Below are positions 36,740 through 47,176 of a stretch of DNA of 64,000 nucleotides, in pieces. The translations under genes and the position numbers were made by a program. A model generated the notes under the pieces. It searched no databases. It saw nothing but the letters and a program-made list of their open reading frames with translations, and was not told the DNA's origin. The DNA comes from Chelonoidis abingdonii (Eukaryota; Chordata; Testudines; Testudinidae). The stretch covers positions 50,145,698 to 50,209,697 of the forward strand of contig NC_133771.1 of NCBI RefSeq assembly GCF_003597395.2, in the 5' to 3' direction. How positions within the stretch are numbered: the stretch's first letter is position 1; the number at the start of each line of letters is the position of its first letter.

Positions 36740-37180
36740 TGTTAATCCGGCACTTCACCAACTGGAAAGCTGTATAAACCAGCATTTCTGATCTTCATTG
36801 AAAGTCGGTTTATAGTCCGATTGACGTGGGGCCGGCAGGCTCCCTCCGTGGCTCTCCGTAAGTGGTGACATGTCCCTGCTGCTCCTATGTGGAGGAATGG
36901 CCACGAGGGGTTTGGAGTGTGAGAGGGGGTGCAGGGTGAGGGCTCTGGGAGGGAGTTTGGGTGCAGGAAGGGGCTCGTGGCAGGGGACTGGGGCACGGGA
37001 GGGGTTTTAAGGTGCTGAATCCAGGCAGTGCTCACCTTGACCGGCTCCCCGCAAGCAGTGACATGTCCCTACTGCTTCTAGGTGGAGGCATGGCTAGGCG
37101 CCACTGTGCGCTGCCCCCACCCCATGTGCTGGCTCCACAGCTCCCATTGACCATTCTGTTTTATAATTCTAGGTTTTAGT
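36740..37180. repeat. GC-rich repeat-like patch with internal duplication
   Basis: A GC-rich island in AT-rich DNA. The segment starting 'gtgacatgtccctgctgct' (36,865-36,905) recurs with changes at 37,058-37,097 ('gtgacatgtccctactgct'). It opens near 'gttaatccggcacttc', a wording seen at the ends of some DNA transposons, but I cannot find the partner end. No coding signal. Confidence 0.4.
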
Positions 37181-37205
37181 CACTTTTGCATGGTAGTGAC
37201 TTAAT

Positions 37206-37223
37206 TCCTTCCTTCCTTCCTTC
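37206..37223. repeat. CCTT microsatellite
   Basis: Four to five tandem CCTT units. Confidence 0.8.
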
Positions 37224-37765
37224 TCTTCTCTTAGATTTGGTATCTGTAACCAGTGGTGGTTTCAACCACCTGGATCCACCACTGTAGAGCCTCTTCTCCA
37301 GAACTCCTCTGCCTCCTATCAGGCATGGAAAAGTTGTCCTGCAAACATAAGGCTAAATCTAAGCAGTTTTTCCTGTAGGAGGTGGCGTTTATAGGCTTTA
37401 GAGAAGGCAAATGATACCCTGTCTGTTCACAGCCAGGCAACCCTCATAGTGCTATTACCACAGAGCTCAGTCAGACCAACATGTCAAGTCCTCATCCTGC
37501 CCTGAAGAGCTGTTGGCTCCAATGCAAAAAAGCCTGATCAGGAGCTTCTGAGCGTTTTAGGGAGAGTCTCTAAGGTTCAGGAGAACACTATCTAGCCAGC
37601 TTGTACAGTGAGTTCCACAAAAGATGTGGGCCAGAGAGGAGAGAACCTCTGAAAAGGTCCAAAGTGTCTCTTTTCCTTCAGATACTAGAGTGTCTCCTCA
37701 GCTCACTGCACAACAAACGTGGCTCCTACACCATTCCCCTTCTCCCCACTGTAAATCAGCGGTAG

Positions 37766-37949
37766 TGCTCCTGTATCGCATACAGGCTGGCTATAGAGAT
37801 TAATTCTGAGCAAGATACAATCAGATGAGTTAATCATAAAATCATTTAATGTACTGCCAGGTATGGCTGAGGATAGCTTAAATAAGGTATTTTAGACACA
37901 GTGCCACCTAATGTCTTAAACGTATAATGCAGTTTAGCGTTCCATTACA
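37766..37949 (-). repeat. 3' LTR of the Ty3-like element
   Basis: About 184 bp. On the element's strand it starts TGTAATGGAACG and ends GATACAGGAGCA, giving the usual TG...CA. It pairs with 41,535-41,706 with many differences, including a short extra segment near 37,856-37,870. Confidence 0.65.
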
Positions 37950-38140
37950 TCTCCCCCTTTAAGTTCTATGTTCCTGCATTTACAATATTTACACTGTCAC
38001 GCTGTCTTTGAAGTTCAGTACCTATCTGTTTGGTAAGTGTCTGTGAATTGTACTAATTTTCTAATTACAAGACCTGAATGTATAACAGCTTGGTCATCTG
38101 GCTGTCCATTAGTTGCAGTGACTAGCTGTGGTTGGTCTAC

Positions 38141-38251
38141 TATCTTGAGGAGCAGCAAAGAGTCCTGTGGTACCTTATAGACTAACAGACATATTGGAGC
38201 ATGAGCTTTTGTGGGTGAATACCCACTTTGTCAGATGCATATCTTGAGGAG
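38141..38251 (+). mobile_element. Palindromic-family retroposon, half-length (copy 2)
   Basis: The insert 38,153-38,239 ('cagcaaagagtcctgtgg'...'tttgtcagatgca') is one half of the repeat at 27,514. It is flanked by exact 12-bp direct repeats TATCTTGAGGAG at 38,141-38,152 and 38,240-38,251. Such a long, exact target duplication points to insertion by LINE-type target-primed reverse transcription. Confidence 0.8.
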
Positions 38252-38255
38252 TTGT

Positions 38256-38960
38256 CATTTAGTTTTTCATACATCGTCTGTAGAGTTTGCTCTTGATTTC
38301 ATCCCCATAGCCAAGATGTTTGGGGCTTCAATAGTTCATTCAGTGGTTTTGTCACTGTAGAAAGGTCTTGTAGATATCAACAAAGGTAACTTACTATCTC
38401 CAATATGCATCTCTGTTCTGGTACATTCACTGGTGCATTCAATTCTCAAATTGCTTTTACTTTCTCAGGGCATATTTGTTTGTTTGTTTGTTCCAAAAAC
38501 TCAGTTTGGGGTAGGCAGAAAACACACTTTTCCTTGTTTAGCTTCAGTTCACACTGACTGATTAGGCTTAGGACTTCATTAAGGGTTTTGTTATGTTTTT
38601 TCCATCGAAGAGTCATATATTAAACTACAGCTCCTTTTTTGTTTGTGAACAGTTCTGCCATCTGTCTTTGGAAAATTTCAGGTGCACTGATAATCCAACA
38701 AGGTAATCTTTGGAAGAAAAATCTCCCAAAAGGTGTGATAAATATAGTCAGTTTAGCACTTCCTTTTGCCAGAGGAATTTGCCAGAATCCACTTGAGGCA
38801 TCCAGTTTGGAAAATAATGCAGTCACTTTGGGGAGAAAGTCATCCAGTGTTGGGAGGATATATTTTTCTTTCACAACTGCTTCATTAAGTCCTTTAAGAG
38901 CCACACAGGTTCAGATTTTCCCATTTTTCTTTATAACTGGTACCATTGGGGCACACCATG
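38256..38960 (-). pseudogene. Ty3-like reverse transcriptase relic
   Basis: On the minus strand the frame at 38,904-38,620 gives 'LKGLNEAVVKEKYILPTLDD', 'FSKLDASSGFWQIPL' (motif A with its Asp) and 'ITPFGRFFFQRLPCWI'. The Y-x-D-D motif expected just after 'NKKGAVV' is not there; the text jumps to 'YMTLRWKKHNKTLNEVL' in another frame, consistent with a short deletion around 38,605-38,630. The thumb follows: 'SQCELKLNKEKCVFCLPQ' and 'STVTKPLNELLK'. The enzyme is certainly dead. Confidence 0.75.
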
Positions 38961-39087
38961 CTGTTTGCTAACAGATTTTCTCAATTATGCCAGTCTGTTC
39001 CATTTTCTTTAACTCAGTTTCCACTTTATGAAATAATAGGATAGGAATCCTGTGAGGTGTATGTATAGCATATGCTTCAGCATTGTC

Positions 39088-39381
39088 TCAAAAAATTATT
39101 TGTACTGGGACAATATCACCAAATAGTTCATTGAGATCTTCCACTTTTTTCGCTGTGCCCATCATGGCTGTCATGCTGCAGCTTAGAAGGATGTTAGTCT
39201 TTGGTCCTTTGATCGCATGCACTCTGAATGTGTAACTTCCGGGGCTAGTCAAAGCTGTGTCAGGTGACTTCAGCTTTGGGAGAGGTTGAAGGTGAGTGTG
39301 AATTCCTTCTGAGATGACTGTAACATTAGCTCCCAAGTCAATTTTAAAGTCAGTAATCTTGCCATGAACACTCATTTTCAC
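39088..39381 (-). pseudogene. Ty3-like aspartic protease relic
   Basis: The frame reads 'ITDFKIDLGANVTVIS'. The catalytic D-[ST]-G-A of retroviral-type proteases appears as D-L-G-A at 39,328-39,339, so the Ser/Thr is replaced although the catalytic Asp is kept. It stands just upstream of RT on the element's strand, as expected. Confidence 0.65.
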
Positions 39382-39403
39382 ACTCTAGGCAGGTTCTGAG
39401 CCA

Positions 39404-39760
39404 TCACAAGTGATAAATCCCAGAAACAGTGGTTCTTGATAGTCTGTAATATGTCAGCTCCCTGACTGTGGCAAACAGCTGCAAAATGTCTGTATTTTTT
39501 GCATTTATAATACTGTGCACTTTTGGGTGAACATTAATCATCCCTTGAGCTATGACTTTTTCCATATCTTGTGCATGTAGCCTGGAATTTTTCTCTGTTA
39601 CCTCAGGGATCTGATGATGATGATGATGATGATGACTTTTAATAGTCATGCTAAATCTCTTTACTGCTTCTAAGCTAGCTTCTTGTTTCTCAAGTTTAGC
39701 AAGTTTTTCTTGGTTTTGCCCGCTCTGACTTCTTTTGTACTTGAATATCGCTGTCTAGGG
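39404..39760 (-). pseudogene. Ty3-like gag C-terminal relic
   Basis: The minus-strand frame has text resembling a zinc-knuckle region with cysteines lost: 'LHAQDMEKVIAQGMI' and 'INAKNTDILQLFATV' stand where C-x2-C-x4-H-x4-C would be. A GAT microsatellite (39,613-39,635) adds a run of eight His codons. The upstream part of gag lies beyond the inserted DNA transposon. Confidence 0.5.
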
Positions 39761-39780
39761 TTGAGTCTGTCTTCAGTTTG

Positions 39781-41043
39781 CTCCTGGAGGAATTCTGTAT
39801 TACTACGCGTGTGCATAATTAATAAGCCCTGCAGATTACTAAATTGTTACACAGAAAAAAACTTGTCAAAATGTTGCTGTGGTTCTGCTTTTAGCCCACC
39901 AGAGGGCACTGTGGCACAAGAACAGCAGCTTCCAGCAGAAAATAACTTCTGCAGTTCCACCTTATGCCCACCAGAGGGCACTGTGCTGACAGAACAAAGA
40001 TACAGCTCACAGCCGGCTAAGGAAGAGAGAGAGCTTGTGGAGCTTTCTGCACAGTGCCTGTGGCAAGGGCTGCAGACGGGGGTTATAGGGAGGCAGACAG
40101 CGTGGGGTGCTGGGTGCAGGGGAGGTCAGACGGGATCATAAGGGCTAGTGGGGAAGGGCAGATTGGGGCAGGGGCTGAATGAGAGTGGAGGCACAGGGCC
40201 TTGGGGAGGGAGGACAGGGGGAGGAAGTGCAGAGTTGCATAGGGACAGGGGAGTGGCTGAGTGAGGCCACAGACATGGGTGCTGGGAGCTAGGCGTGCTG
40301 GGGATGCTGCTGCACCTCCTGGCTTCAAGTGGTTTCCATTATATATAGGCTTTAAAGTTTGATTCTATGGCTCTCAGCGCCCCCACTATCAAAATTGTTC
40401 CAGCACCCCTGGGCACAGACACACAAGGACGTAGGGATAGGGGAGTGGCTGGGTGAGGATGCAGAGACTATGGGGACAGGGACAGATTTGCCTGACTGAA
40501 TGGGAGATGCTAGGGGTCAGCCAGGGTCTGCATGGGGGAAGCTCCCTAACAATTCCTTCCCTTCCCCCCCAAAAATCAAAAAACCCAACAACTTGTTCCA
40601 TACTTTTTCCACCCATACCAAACAACCCTCCAAGTTCACATGCAGGCACCTTCCCAGCAGTTTGCTTCCCTCTCCTTCTCCTCCATTATCCCTACCTCCC
40701 CCAAGCCTTTGCACAGTTTCTGATGGGTCAAGGAAATACAGTTCTGTATTGTAGTTTAAATTAATTATTACTTAGAATTCTGTATTAATATGCCTAGTAA
40801 GGAATCTGTTTGTCAAAAAACATTTCCTGGATCTTTTTTGCTGTCTATATTGTTATAGACATACTTGCTGACAGGTATTTTTAAATAAATAACCAAAAAT
40901 AATTGAAACTGGTGTGATTATATTGTGTTATTTTGACAAATAAAATATGCAGAATTTTGCAGATTTTGAAAATATTGTGTGCAGAATTTTTAATTTTTTT
41001 GTTGCAGTATTTTTAATATTTTGGCACAGAATTCCACCAGGAG
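39781..41043. mobile_element. TIR DNA transposon nested in the Ty3-like element
   Basis: The left end CTCCTGGAGGAATTCTGT and the right end 'acagaattccaccaggag' are inverted repeats with one mismatch. Removing 39,781-41,043 rejoins the gag relic on both sides. Flanks 'tcagtttg' and 'tcaattg' could be a decayed 8-bp target duplication, which would suggest hAT, but this is uncertain. Inside is a GC-rich stretch (39,880-40,740), a repeated 'cccaccagagggcactgtg' motif (39,896 and 39,967) and no transposase. Its open frames are not supported as genes. Confidence 0.7.
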
Positions 41044-41149
41044 TATCAATTGTAGCTGCTGGGAAAGATTTTTATCTGTTAACCCAACAACTAAATTCTG
41101 TCTGTTTTTTATGTTTTACGATCCCAAAATCACTGTTTTCAGCCATTTC

Positions 41150-41591
41150 ATGAAGAGCTCTTATAAATTCTGTGGTGGAAACATGCTCTTTCATTAAACA
41201 CATTTCTCTGAGTTATAAAGTATGCATCAAACTTAGCCGGAATCTTTTCATAATCATCTTTGTGATCATCTTCAGTAAAGTCAAAGGATTTAAATATATG
41301 TTCCACTTGCTTCCTCATAGTATAAAAAAGATGGTATTTGTACATCTCAGTTTTCTTTGTGGAGCTTGTTTGCAATTCAGAATCTTGCAAAATACTGCTT
41401 TCAGTCTGTCCATTGTGAAGGTTTGTCAAAGGTGATGTTCTGTGGGGCATGGAAGAGTGCCTATTGATGAGATGATGCAAACTTTGTTCCTTCAGTTTCT
41501 GTTCTTGCACTAGTTTACTTCTGACACCATGCCACGCTCCTGTATCTAACACAGACTGACTATAGAGCTTTCTTCTGAGCAAGATATACAC
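41150..41591 (-). pseudogene. Ty3-like gag N-terminal relic
   Basis: A 147-codon minus-strand frame. Its C-terminal half reads 'MRKQVEHIFKSFDFTEDDHK', 'DYEKIPAKFDAYFITQRNV' and 'FNERACFHHRI', typical of Gypsy-type gag core text. Its start lies inside the LTR, so the Met shown is unlikely to be the original one. A stretch just after the LTR ('tggcatggtgtcagaag' on the element strand) is a possible primer-binding site. Confidence 0.65.
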
Positions 41592-41706
41592 CAGATGTGT
41601 TCATCAGAAGATCCTTTAATGTACAGAGGTTAGCTTAAATAAAGTATTTACACATAGTGCCACCTAGTGGCTGAAGAGTATAATACATTTTAGCATTCCA
41701 TTCTGA
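41535..41706 (-). repeat. 5' LTR of the Ty3-like element
   Basis: About 172 bp, matching 37,766-37,949. On the element strand it ends 'gatacaggagc', after which the putative primer-binding site and gag follow. I could not match flanking bases of the two LTRs as a target duplication. Confidence 0.6.
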
Positions 41707-43856
41707 TACTTAAGGGTAACTCAAAACCCTGAGACTTTCAGGTCCTGAAAAGGCATCCTCTTCGCAACACAGCAATTAATGTTAATAAACAGTTTTGTTT
41801 AAGTCCCATCTCCTTTTCCCCTAGTTCCTACTTTTCCCTCCCGCTTCAGCTACAGGAATGTACAGAGGCTCTGACAGCGCTCTATATTGAATTCACTGCT
41901 CCTTTCCCAGCACTGCATAATTTCTGGGCATGCAGAGAAGCCTGTCACTCCTGGGAAGCCCTACCTCAGATAGCAGTGGAATTGGAATTATGCCTGCCTG
42001 GCTTTCAGCCTAAGGAACCTTGTTCTGCCAGGGAAAGAGGCTTAGATGTCAAAAGGCAGGAAAGGGTATCTCTCTCCACTCCTCCCAAGCTCCTCATCTG
42101 ATTCCACATTAAAATGAGGTGAGCACTTCCAGCAGTCTCCGATGAGAGCAAAGGCACATGAGGTGTCCACTCCCCATGAAACTGCACCATCATGGGATTG
42201 TAAAGGAGTAAGTGGAAAAATCACTTCACTGTTCAAAATGACTCTAGATTTACTGTAGAAAAGCCTTGAGTGGTACTAGGTGGTTCCTGTAGTACGTGTG
42301 TGCTAGCCAGCCTGGGGGAGCAGACAGTCATCTATTAGGCTCCCAGGGTCACTTAGCAAGCTGTTTCCACAATTGAAGTATTTGTCTTAGTATTTCTGGG
42401 TTGAGTGGCCCCAGGCCAGCATGTTCTCTCTCCCCTTCAAACTGCCTTGGAAAGTGCTACACATAAACCTCCCCCTCAAAAAACCTTTAAAAGCTGGAGG
42501 ACTTTTCCAAGAGGGGATGTCAGTGGTTCACAAGGAATTGATTAATATTAATAAAATAGCTTTCCTTCAGGCGCTACTGGATAGACAGTTTCCTATGGAT
42601 ACCGCCTGTGAGCACATCAGAAGATCCAAAAGAGGACTTTTTATTAAAACCAAATATTAAATTAAAATTTTCTATCAAAACAGAGTTTTCATACTTTTGG
42701 GAGCTTTAGGTTGCTGAAGCAGTAGCTCCACCTTCATAGTGAAATACAGTCACAGGGATGATACTGCACAGCAATTTTAAAGCCTTTGCTATAGCCATTC
42801 AGAACAAAGGTTTTATGTAAGAAAAGCCTACTTAGTAGCTACCAAGTGGCTTGTCTTGGAGGTAAGATCCTTGTTTAAAGTGAGATATTTCTGTCCTAAT
42901 CAAACCCTTGATGATGTGTAACTAGAACAGCAGCTTCTACCTTTGTACCTACAGGGAGTCCAAGTAACACCCATGAATAGCAATTATTCATCTGAGAGAG
43001 ATACCTTGTGCATCCAGATTGACAATTTTTTTGGTGAAATATTAGAGCTATATGGGGAAATATTAGAGAAGTTAGTTGCTGGGATTGCTGAGAGGCCCTA
43101 ATTCTTACTGTTAAAGCCACCATGCCAACCCAGGTTATTTCTAAGGAACTATAATCTTAATAGAGGGAAGAAGCAGGAGCTTCCAAAGAAACCTAGGTAA
43201 AATTTTCCCCAAAGCAACAAAATTCTCAGCATGATAAAGACAAAAAGATCAACCCTCCATACCGAGAGCCTTAAGAAATGGTAGGTAGTAACAGCAATGC
43301 AGGGCTCCACAATTTACACATCCAGACAACATGCCAGTCGTTGCCCTGTCTAGAGGAACGTACCCATTAATACTAGACAACTGCTGGAAAGGATTCATAC
43401 CCATCACTTGCTCAAAACCATGAAGAGTGTTTGAACCTAATGTAGAGAATTGCTCACCCATGGATCAAAATTGGCATGGCTCTGGCCATAATTTTACCCT
43501 TTGCAAATCTTTCCCATCATAGTATCAGCCTTATGAACATTCACTAGGTGGATACATAGAACTCTCTCTCTTTGCATTTCATCAGATGCAAGTTTAATCA
43601 GGATAACAGAGAGGACAAGCCTTTGGCAGGTATTTCTAGTCTCCATTATTGCTGAAAGGCAGGTTTTGGAAGCAGTTCCCCTATCTATACAAGAATGACT
43701 TTGCTGCTTTTGTGAGGAAAAAGCTACTCTTATAGGTCCAGAAAGTTCCTCTTTCCGTAATTCCTGGGAAATAGTTCTCCCATAATTTTGTTTTATCCCT
43801 TAACATTCCTACTGAAGGTTTCCATATAAATGGACATTCCTAGTGCTCTAAAGATA
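41707..43856. other. Unassigned sequence
   Basis: Moderate GC, several short open frames (for example 42,421-42,660) without recognisable motifs. It might contain old repeat material, but I cannot name it. Confidence 0.4.
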
Positions 43857-43858
43857 TA

Positions 43859-44050
43859 CACCTCTACCTCAATATAACGCTGTCTTTAGGAGCCAAAAAA
43901 TCTTACCACGTTATAGGTGAAACCGTGTTATATTGAACTTGCTTTGATCCACTGGAGTGTGCAGTCTTGCCCACCCCCCCAGAGCACTGCTTTACCGCCT
44001 TATATCCAAATTCGTGTTATATTGGGCGGTGTTATATCGAGGTAGCGGTG
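43859..44050. mobile_element. Tc1/mariner-type MITE
   Basis: A 192-bp element with terminal inverted repeats: CACCTCTACCTCAATATAA at the left and the complement of 'ttatatcgaggtagcggtg' at the right, matching at 17 of 19. It is flanked by TA at 43,857-43,858 and 44,051-44,052. TA duplications and size fit a non-autonomous member of the Tc1/mariner group (including pogo/Tigger types). Internal sub-repeats of 'cgttatat' are present. Confidence 0.85.
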
Positions 44051-44052
44051 TA

Positions 44053-46290
44053 TTTAAAGCAGATGAGTACCATGCCAATTGTACCCTGTTCATCTTTTCC
44101 TATCCAAAATGCCAAGGTCTCAGAGTGTCAATGTTGCTGCAGGGAAGGTGTTAAAATACTGTGCCAGATGGCATGCTAGTCATCTGGGAAACTGTTCACA
44201 GAAGTGCCTCAGGATAATTGATGAAAAAGTAAGTTTTCATTCCTGTACGCTGGCATTGTTAGGAAGATGTAATAGGTTGGTTCCCCCATAAATCCTTGCT
44301 TTATATTGAAGGAACTTCCTTTCCTGCCTATTCTACTACAATAAAAATGAACACTCTGCGAAACTTTTTCCCTCTGCCTGTGATTGCTTGCTTGCTACTT
44401 CCTATTAGCGATAAATGAGGAGTGAAACTGTGCAACAGAAAGAAATTTCTTACCTGAAAAATGTCATACAAACATTTAGCATGTCTGTTGTATGTCATAT
44501 GTTAACCAAGATGATGTTGGAGTACAAAGCTAGAGAAGAGGGCACGCCGCTTAAGGAATTTCATAAAATCAGAAGGGCAAGTTCAACTAATTTGTTCATT
44601 TTAGGAGCTCAGGTGTATTTGTGTTCATACGTGTTTGTATGAAAACATAATATTTACTGAAATTTTGCATTATATCAAACACATTGGTGTAGCTTTCTAA
44701 TTTTGCTGCTTTGCATTGTGTAATTTGGCTTCACTAAACCGCTATACCTGTTGCAAAAGTATTTCTGAACAAATGGAACACAATTTTTGAGGATATGAGC
44801 AAACATATTATGTAGATTTACTGGAAGTTGCTTTCATATGAAGATGTATTAGTCATTTAAAATAAACAATACCAAACTTCTCTAGCATTTTCTATAAAAT
44901 TGTTTTTGATTATAATTTTATTTTTTGTATCTTTTATTAAATAGAGAGAGGTAGGTGTTACAAAATCAAAATCAGTTATTTTATTTAATAATTCATTTTA
45001 TTAACATTCTAAAAGGTTCAGTTCTCTTCATGAATATAATTTCTGTTTTCTAAAATAAAAATATAATTATCAGCAGTATTGGTTTATGTAAATTAAAGTG
45101 ATGGCACTAGTATAAAATGACTGCTTTGTAAAACATTTTACTGTTTGATGGTATGAAGACAGAATGTTTGGGTTTTCTGCCTGAAGAAATTTGTAAATTA
45201 ATGCATAGTATAATAAACCACCGTTTAAATCTGAATTTAGCCTAGTAAAATACAAGATCCACAGGATTTTTCTGAAATAGTGGCAAATAAATACAGCACT
45301 TTAAATGTGTATGTAGGGTTATTTAAGATTAATAGGGTGTGGTGATTTATTTTTCTGTACATAAAGTAAGAATATGGTTTGCAAATAAATTTTTACCAGT
45401 TTTATGGAATATTGTCAACAAGAAATTATTAGGTATTCTCTAAGTCACTAATGAAGGTGAAAGTTTTATGCTACTGAAGTTATAATCAGTCTGTTTAGAT
45501 TTAGAGTTGCATTTTCAGTGATAAACACTGATAAAATGTCCTTACTAAATATTTCAGTGATGATGTTGATATTGTATTGTTCATCGTGCTTCTATTCCTA
45601 AAATGGTCAGACGTTGTTATTGACCCCCTGTTGCCAGCATTATAGAAAGTCATGCCAAATTGCTAAGACCTCATGATCTTAGTTCTAAGTTTTCTTTATT
45701 GTAAAAAAAACGCTCCTCTTTGTTTTTTTTTGTGAGTTGTAGAATTGGTGTGTGTGTACAGATTTTAAACATTTTTTTATAATTAACTTATTATAAATTT
45801 CATAAAGTGAAATATGTAGAAATCTTTAATTTGTTTGCATTCTGTGTCACAGCTAACAACCACAGCCCATAAAGTTTGATTATAAGAATAGAATTTGATT
45901 TACATTTAAAGGAAAAACATAATAAATTATTCTGCCACCAGATAACCCCTATTTTCTTTGTATCAGTTCTCACATTTAAAGTTTTTCTGCCTTGTCTGTC
46001 AGGTGTTATGAGCAGCATGTTTCAAGGGCAATCATATTAGACTTCTTCCCTCCCTGCTTTCCTGTTTTAGCAGATACAAAGTTAGAGAACGTCCTTTTTG
46101 TGTGCTAGCTCCAGGACTCTACTACGTACAGTTTTCCACTGTGCCATCCAAATGCAGACTGTATTTTGAAGCAGTTAGACTCCTCGGATATGAGTCTTTG
46201 GGTTACAGTAGATATCCTGGGTTGACTCTGTAAGTCTATGAAAACTGCTAGACTGCTTCCAATTCACACTGTATATATTAAAATGGAAAT
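44053..46290. other. AT-rich, intron-like sequence
   Basis: No named repeat. One short open frame at 44,118-44,228 followed by a GTAAGT donor-like site is noted as a weak exon candidate. The rest, 44,640-46,290, is plain AT-rich DNA. Confidence 0.5.
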
Positions 46291-46460
46291 AGAATCATAG
46301 AATATCAGGGTTGGAAGGGACCTCAGGAGGTCATCTAGTCCAACCCCCGGTTTCAAAGCAGGACCAATCCCCGGACAGTTTTTTGCCCCAGATCCCTAAA
46401 TGGCCCCCTCAAGGATTGAACTCACAACCTTGGGTTTAGCAGGCCAGTGCTCAAATCACA
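46291..46460 (-). mobile_element. Turtle tRNA-derived SINE with CR1-like tail
   Basis: On the minus strand it contains a box B match GGTTGTGAGTTCAATCC, the 'gggggccatttagggatct' body and a CR1-like end 'ggtcccttccaaccctgat' then 'attctatgattct'. A tRNA-like head joined to a CR1 3' end is the hallmark of the tortoise Pol III SINE family described in the literature. The 5' edge is cut within box A. It is not a functional tRNA gene. Confidence 0.85.
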
Positions 46461-47108
46461 TCATATTAGTTTACTAATGCACATTTTTTCCAGTCTTCCA
46501 ATGAGACAAGTACTTGTAGAATTTGCAGAGGTCAACTGATAATCCTCCTAAAAGGAGTTAAATAATTATGCATCCTTAAATAGTTATGCTAAACAGATGA
46601 GATGGAAAGTTTACAGGACAAAGTAACATGCTATGATTTAAACAGAGGCATGCTAGTATCAATTTTCATATACCTTTGTGAAGAACCACAAAATATTTAT
46701 ATTTATAAATCTGAGATTGGCTACAATTCTATTTTTATTTACATTTTGTTTTATTTATATTCCATAGGGCATCTATGTTGAACATTACTGCCCTCTAATT
46801 TAAATATGCTTTATTAAAAGTAAACATAAAATTCTCAGACACTAGTGTTGCTATTTAATTAAAATAAAATTAAAATCAAATGCATTTTTAAATATGTATT
46901 TCCATTAATTTATGAATAAATAAGTTTACTGCAGTTTTAGAAATACTGTATTTTGTCATGTTATCAGATATATGGAGAAAGTATATCTTGTCCCGTGCTA
47001 CTCTAAGGAAAAAATATATAATTGAAACAATTTCTTATATCATTGCTGCTACATTATCATATTCTCTAATTACGAGACTTTGTTAACTGAAATCTTGTTT
47101 TCTTCTAG
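46461..47108. other. AT-rich intron-like sequence upstream of the candidate exon
   Basis: No gene or repeat is seen. The last bases include a possible branch site ('gttaactga', near 47,083) and a pyrimidine tract ending TTCTTCTAG. Confidence 0.5.
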
Positions 47109-47176
47109 CTGACAGCACGATCACTGCCTGCTGTACAATCTGATGAGAGACTGCAGCCTTTGCTTAATCACCTCAG
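47109..47176 (+). CDS. Candidate internal coding exon of an unidentified host gene
   Basis: The 68-bp segment is preceded by a textbook acceptor ('cttgttttcttctag') and followed by a good donor (CAG|GTAACA). Only one frame is open through it: phase 0 at the start, two bases left over at the end, with a peptide starting LTARSLPAVQSDERLQ and ending PLLNHL. The other two plus frames stop inside. No transposon signal overlaps it and the composition is more GC-rich than its flanks. I do not recognise the protein. If real, the gene runs on the plus strand and most of this window is its intron sequence or the space beside it. A chance open frame of this length is possible, so this is a candidate, not a proven exon. 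Confidence 0.5.

Larger units (their letters stand above)
37766..41706 (-). mobile_element. Ty3/Gypsy-like LTR retrotransposon, degraded, with two LTRs
   Basis: Two related terminal blocks bound it: 37,766-37,949 and 41,535-41,706. Both contain 'cctgtat', 'ttctgagcaagata', 'tttaatgta', 'agcttaaata' and 'gtgccaccta' in the same order. Between them, reading leftwards, are gag (41,591-41,150 and 39,760-39,404), protease (39,381-39,088) and RT (38,960-38,256), the Ty3/Gypsy order. RNase H and most of integrase are missing, so an internal deletion joined the RT end to about 38,140. A DNA transposon (39,781-41,043) splits gag and a palindromic retroposon sits at 38,141-38,251. The copy is inactive. 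Confidence 0.8.

Noticed and set aside
39404..39649. Minus-strand frame with eight His codons, resembling a metal-binding protein
   Set aside because: The His run is a GAT microsatellite in a decayed gag region.
40083..40714. Several open frames on both strands in the GC-rich stretch
   Set aside because: They lie in the interior of a non-autonomous DNA transposon and overlap each other in different frames without domain signals.
46420..46460. tRNA gene
   Set aside because: Only the box B part is intact, box A is cut and the sequence runs into a SINE body and CR1-like tail.
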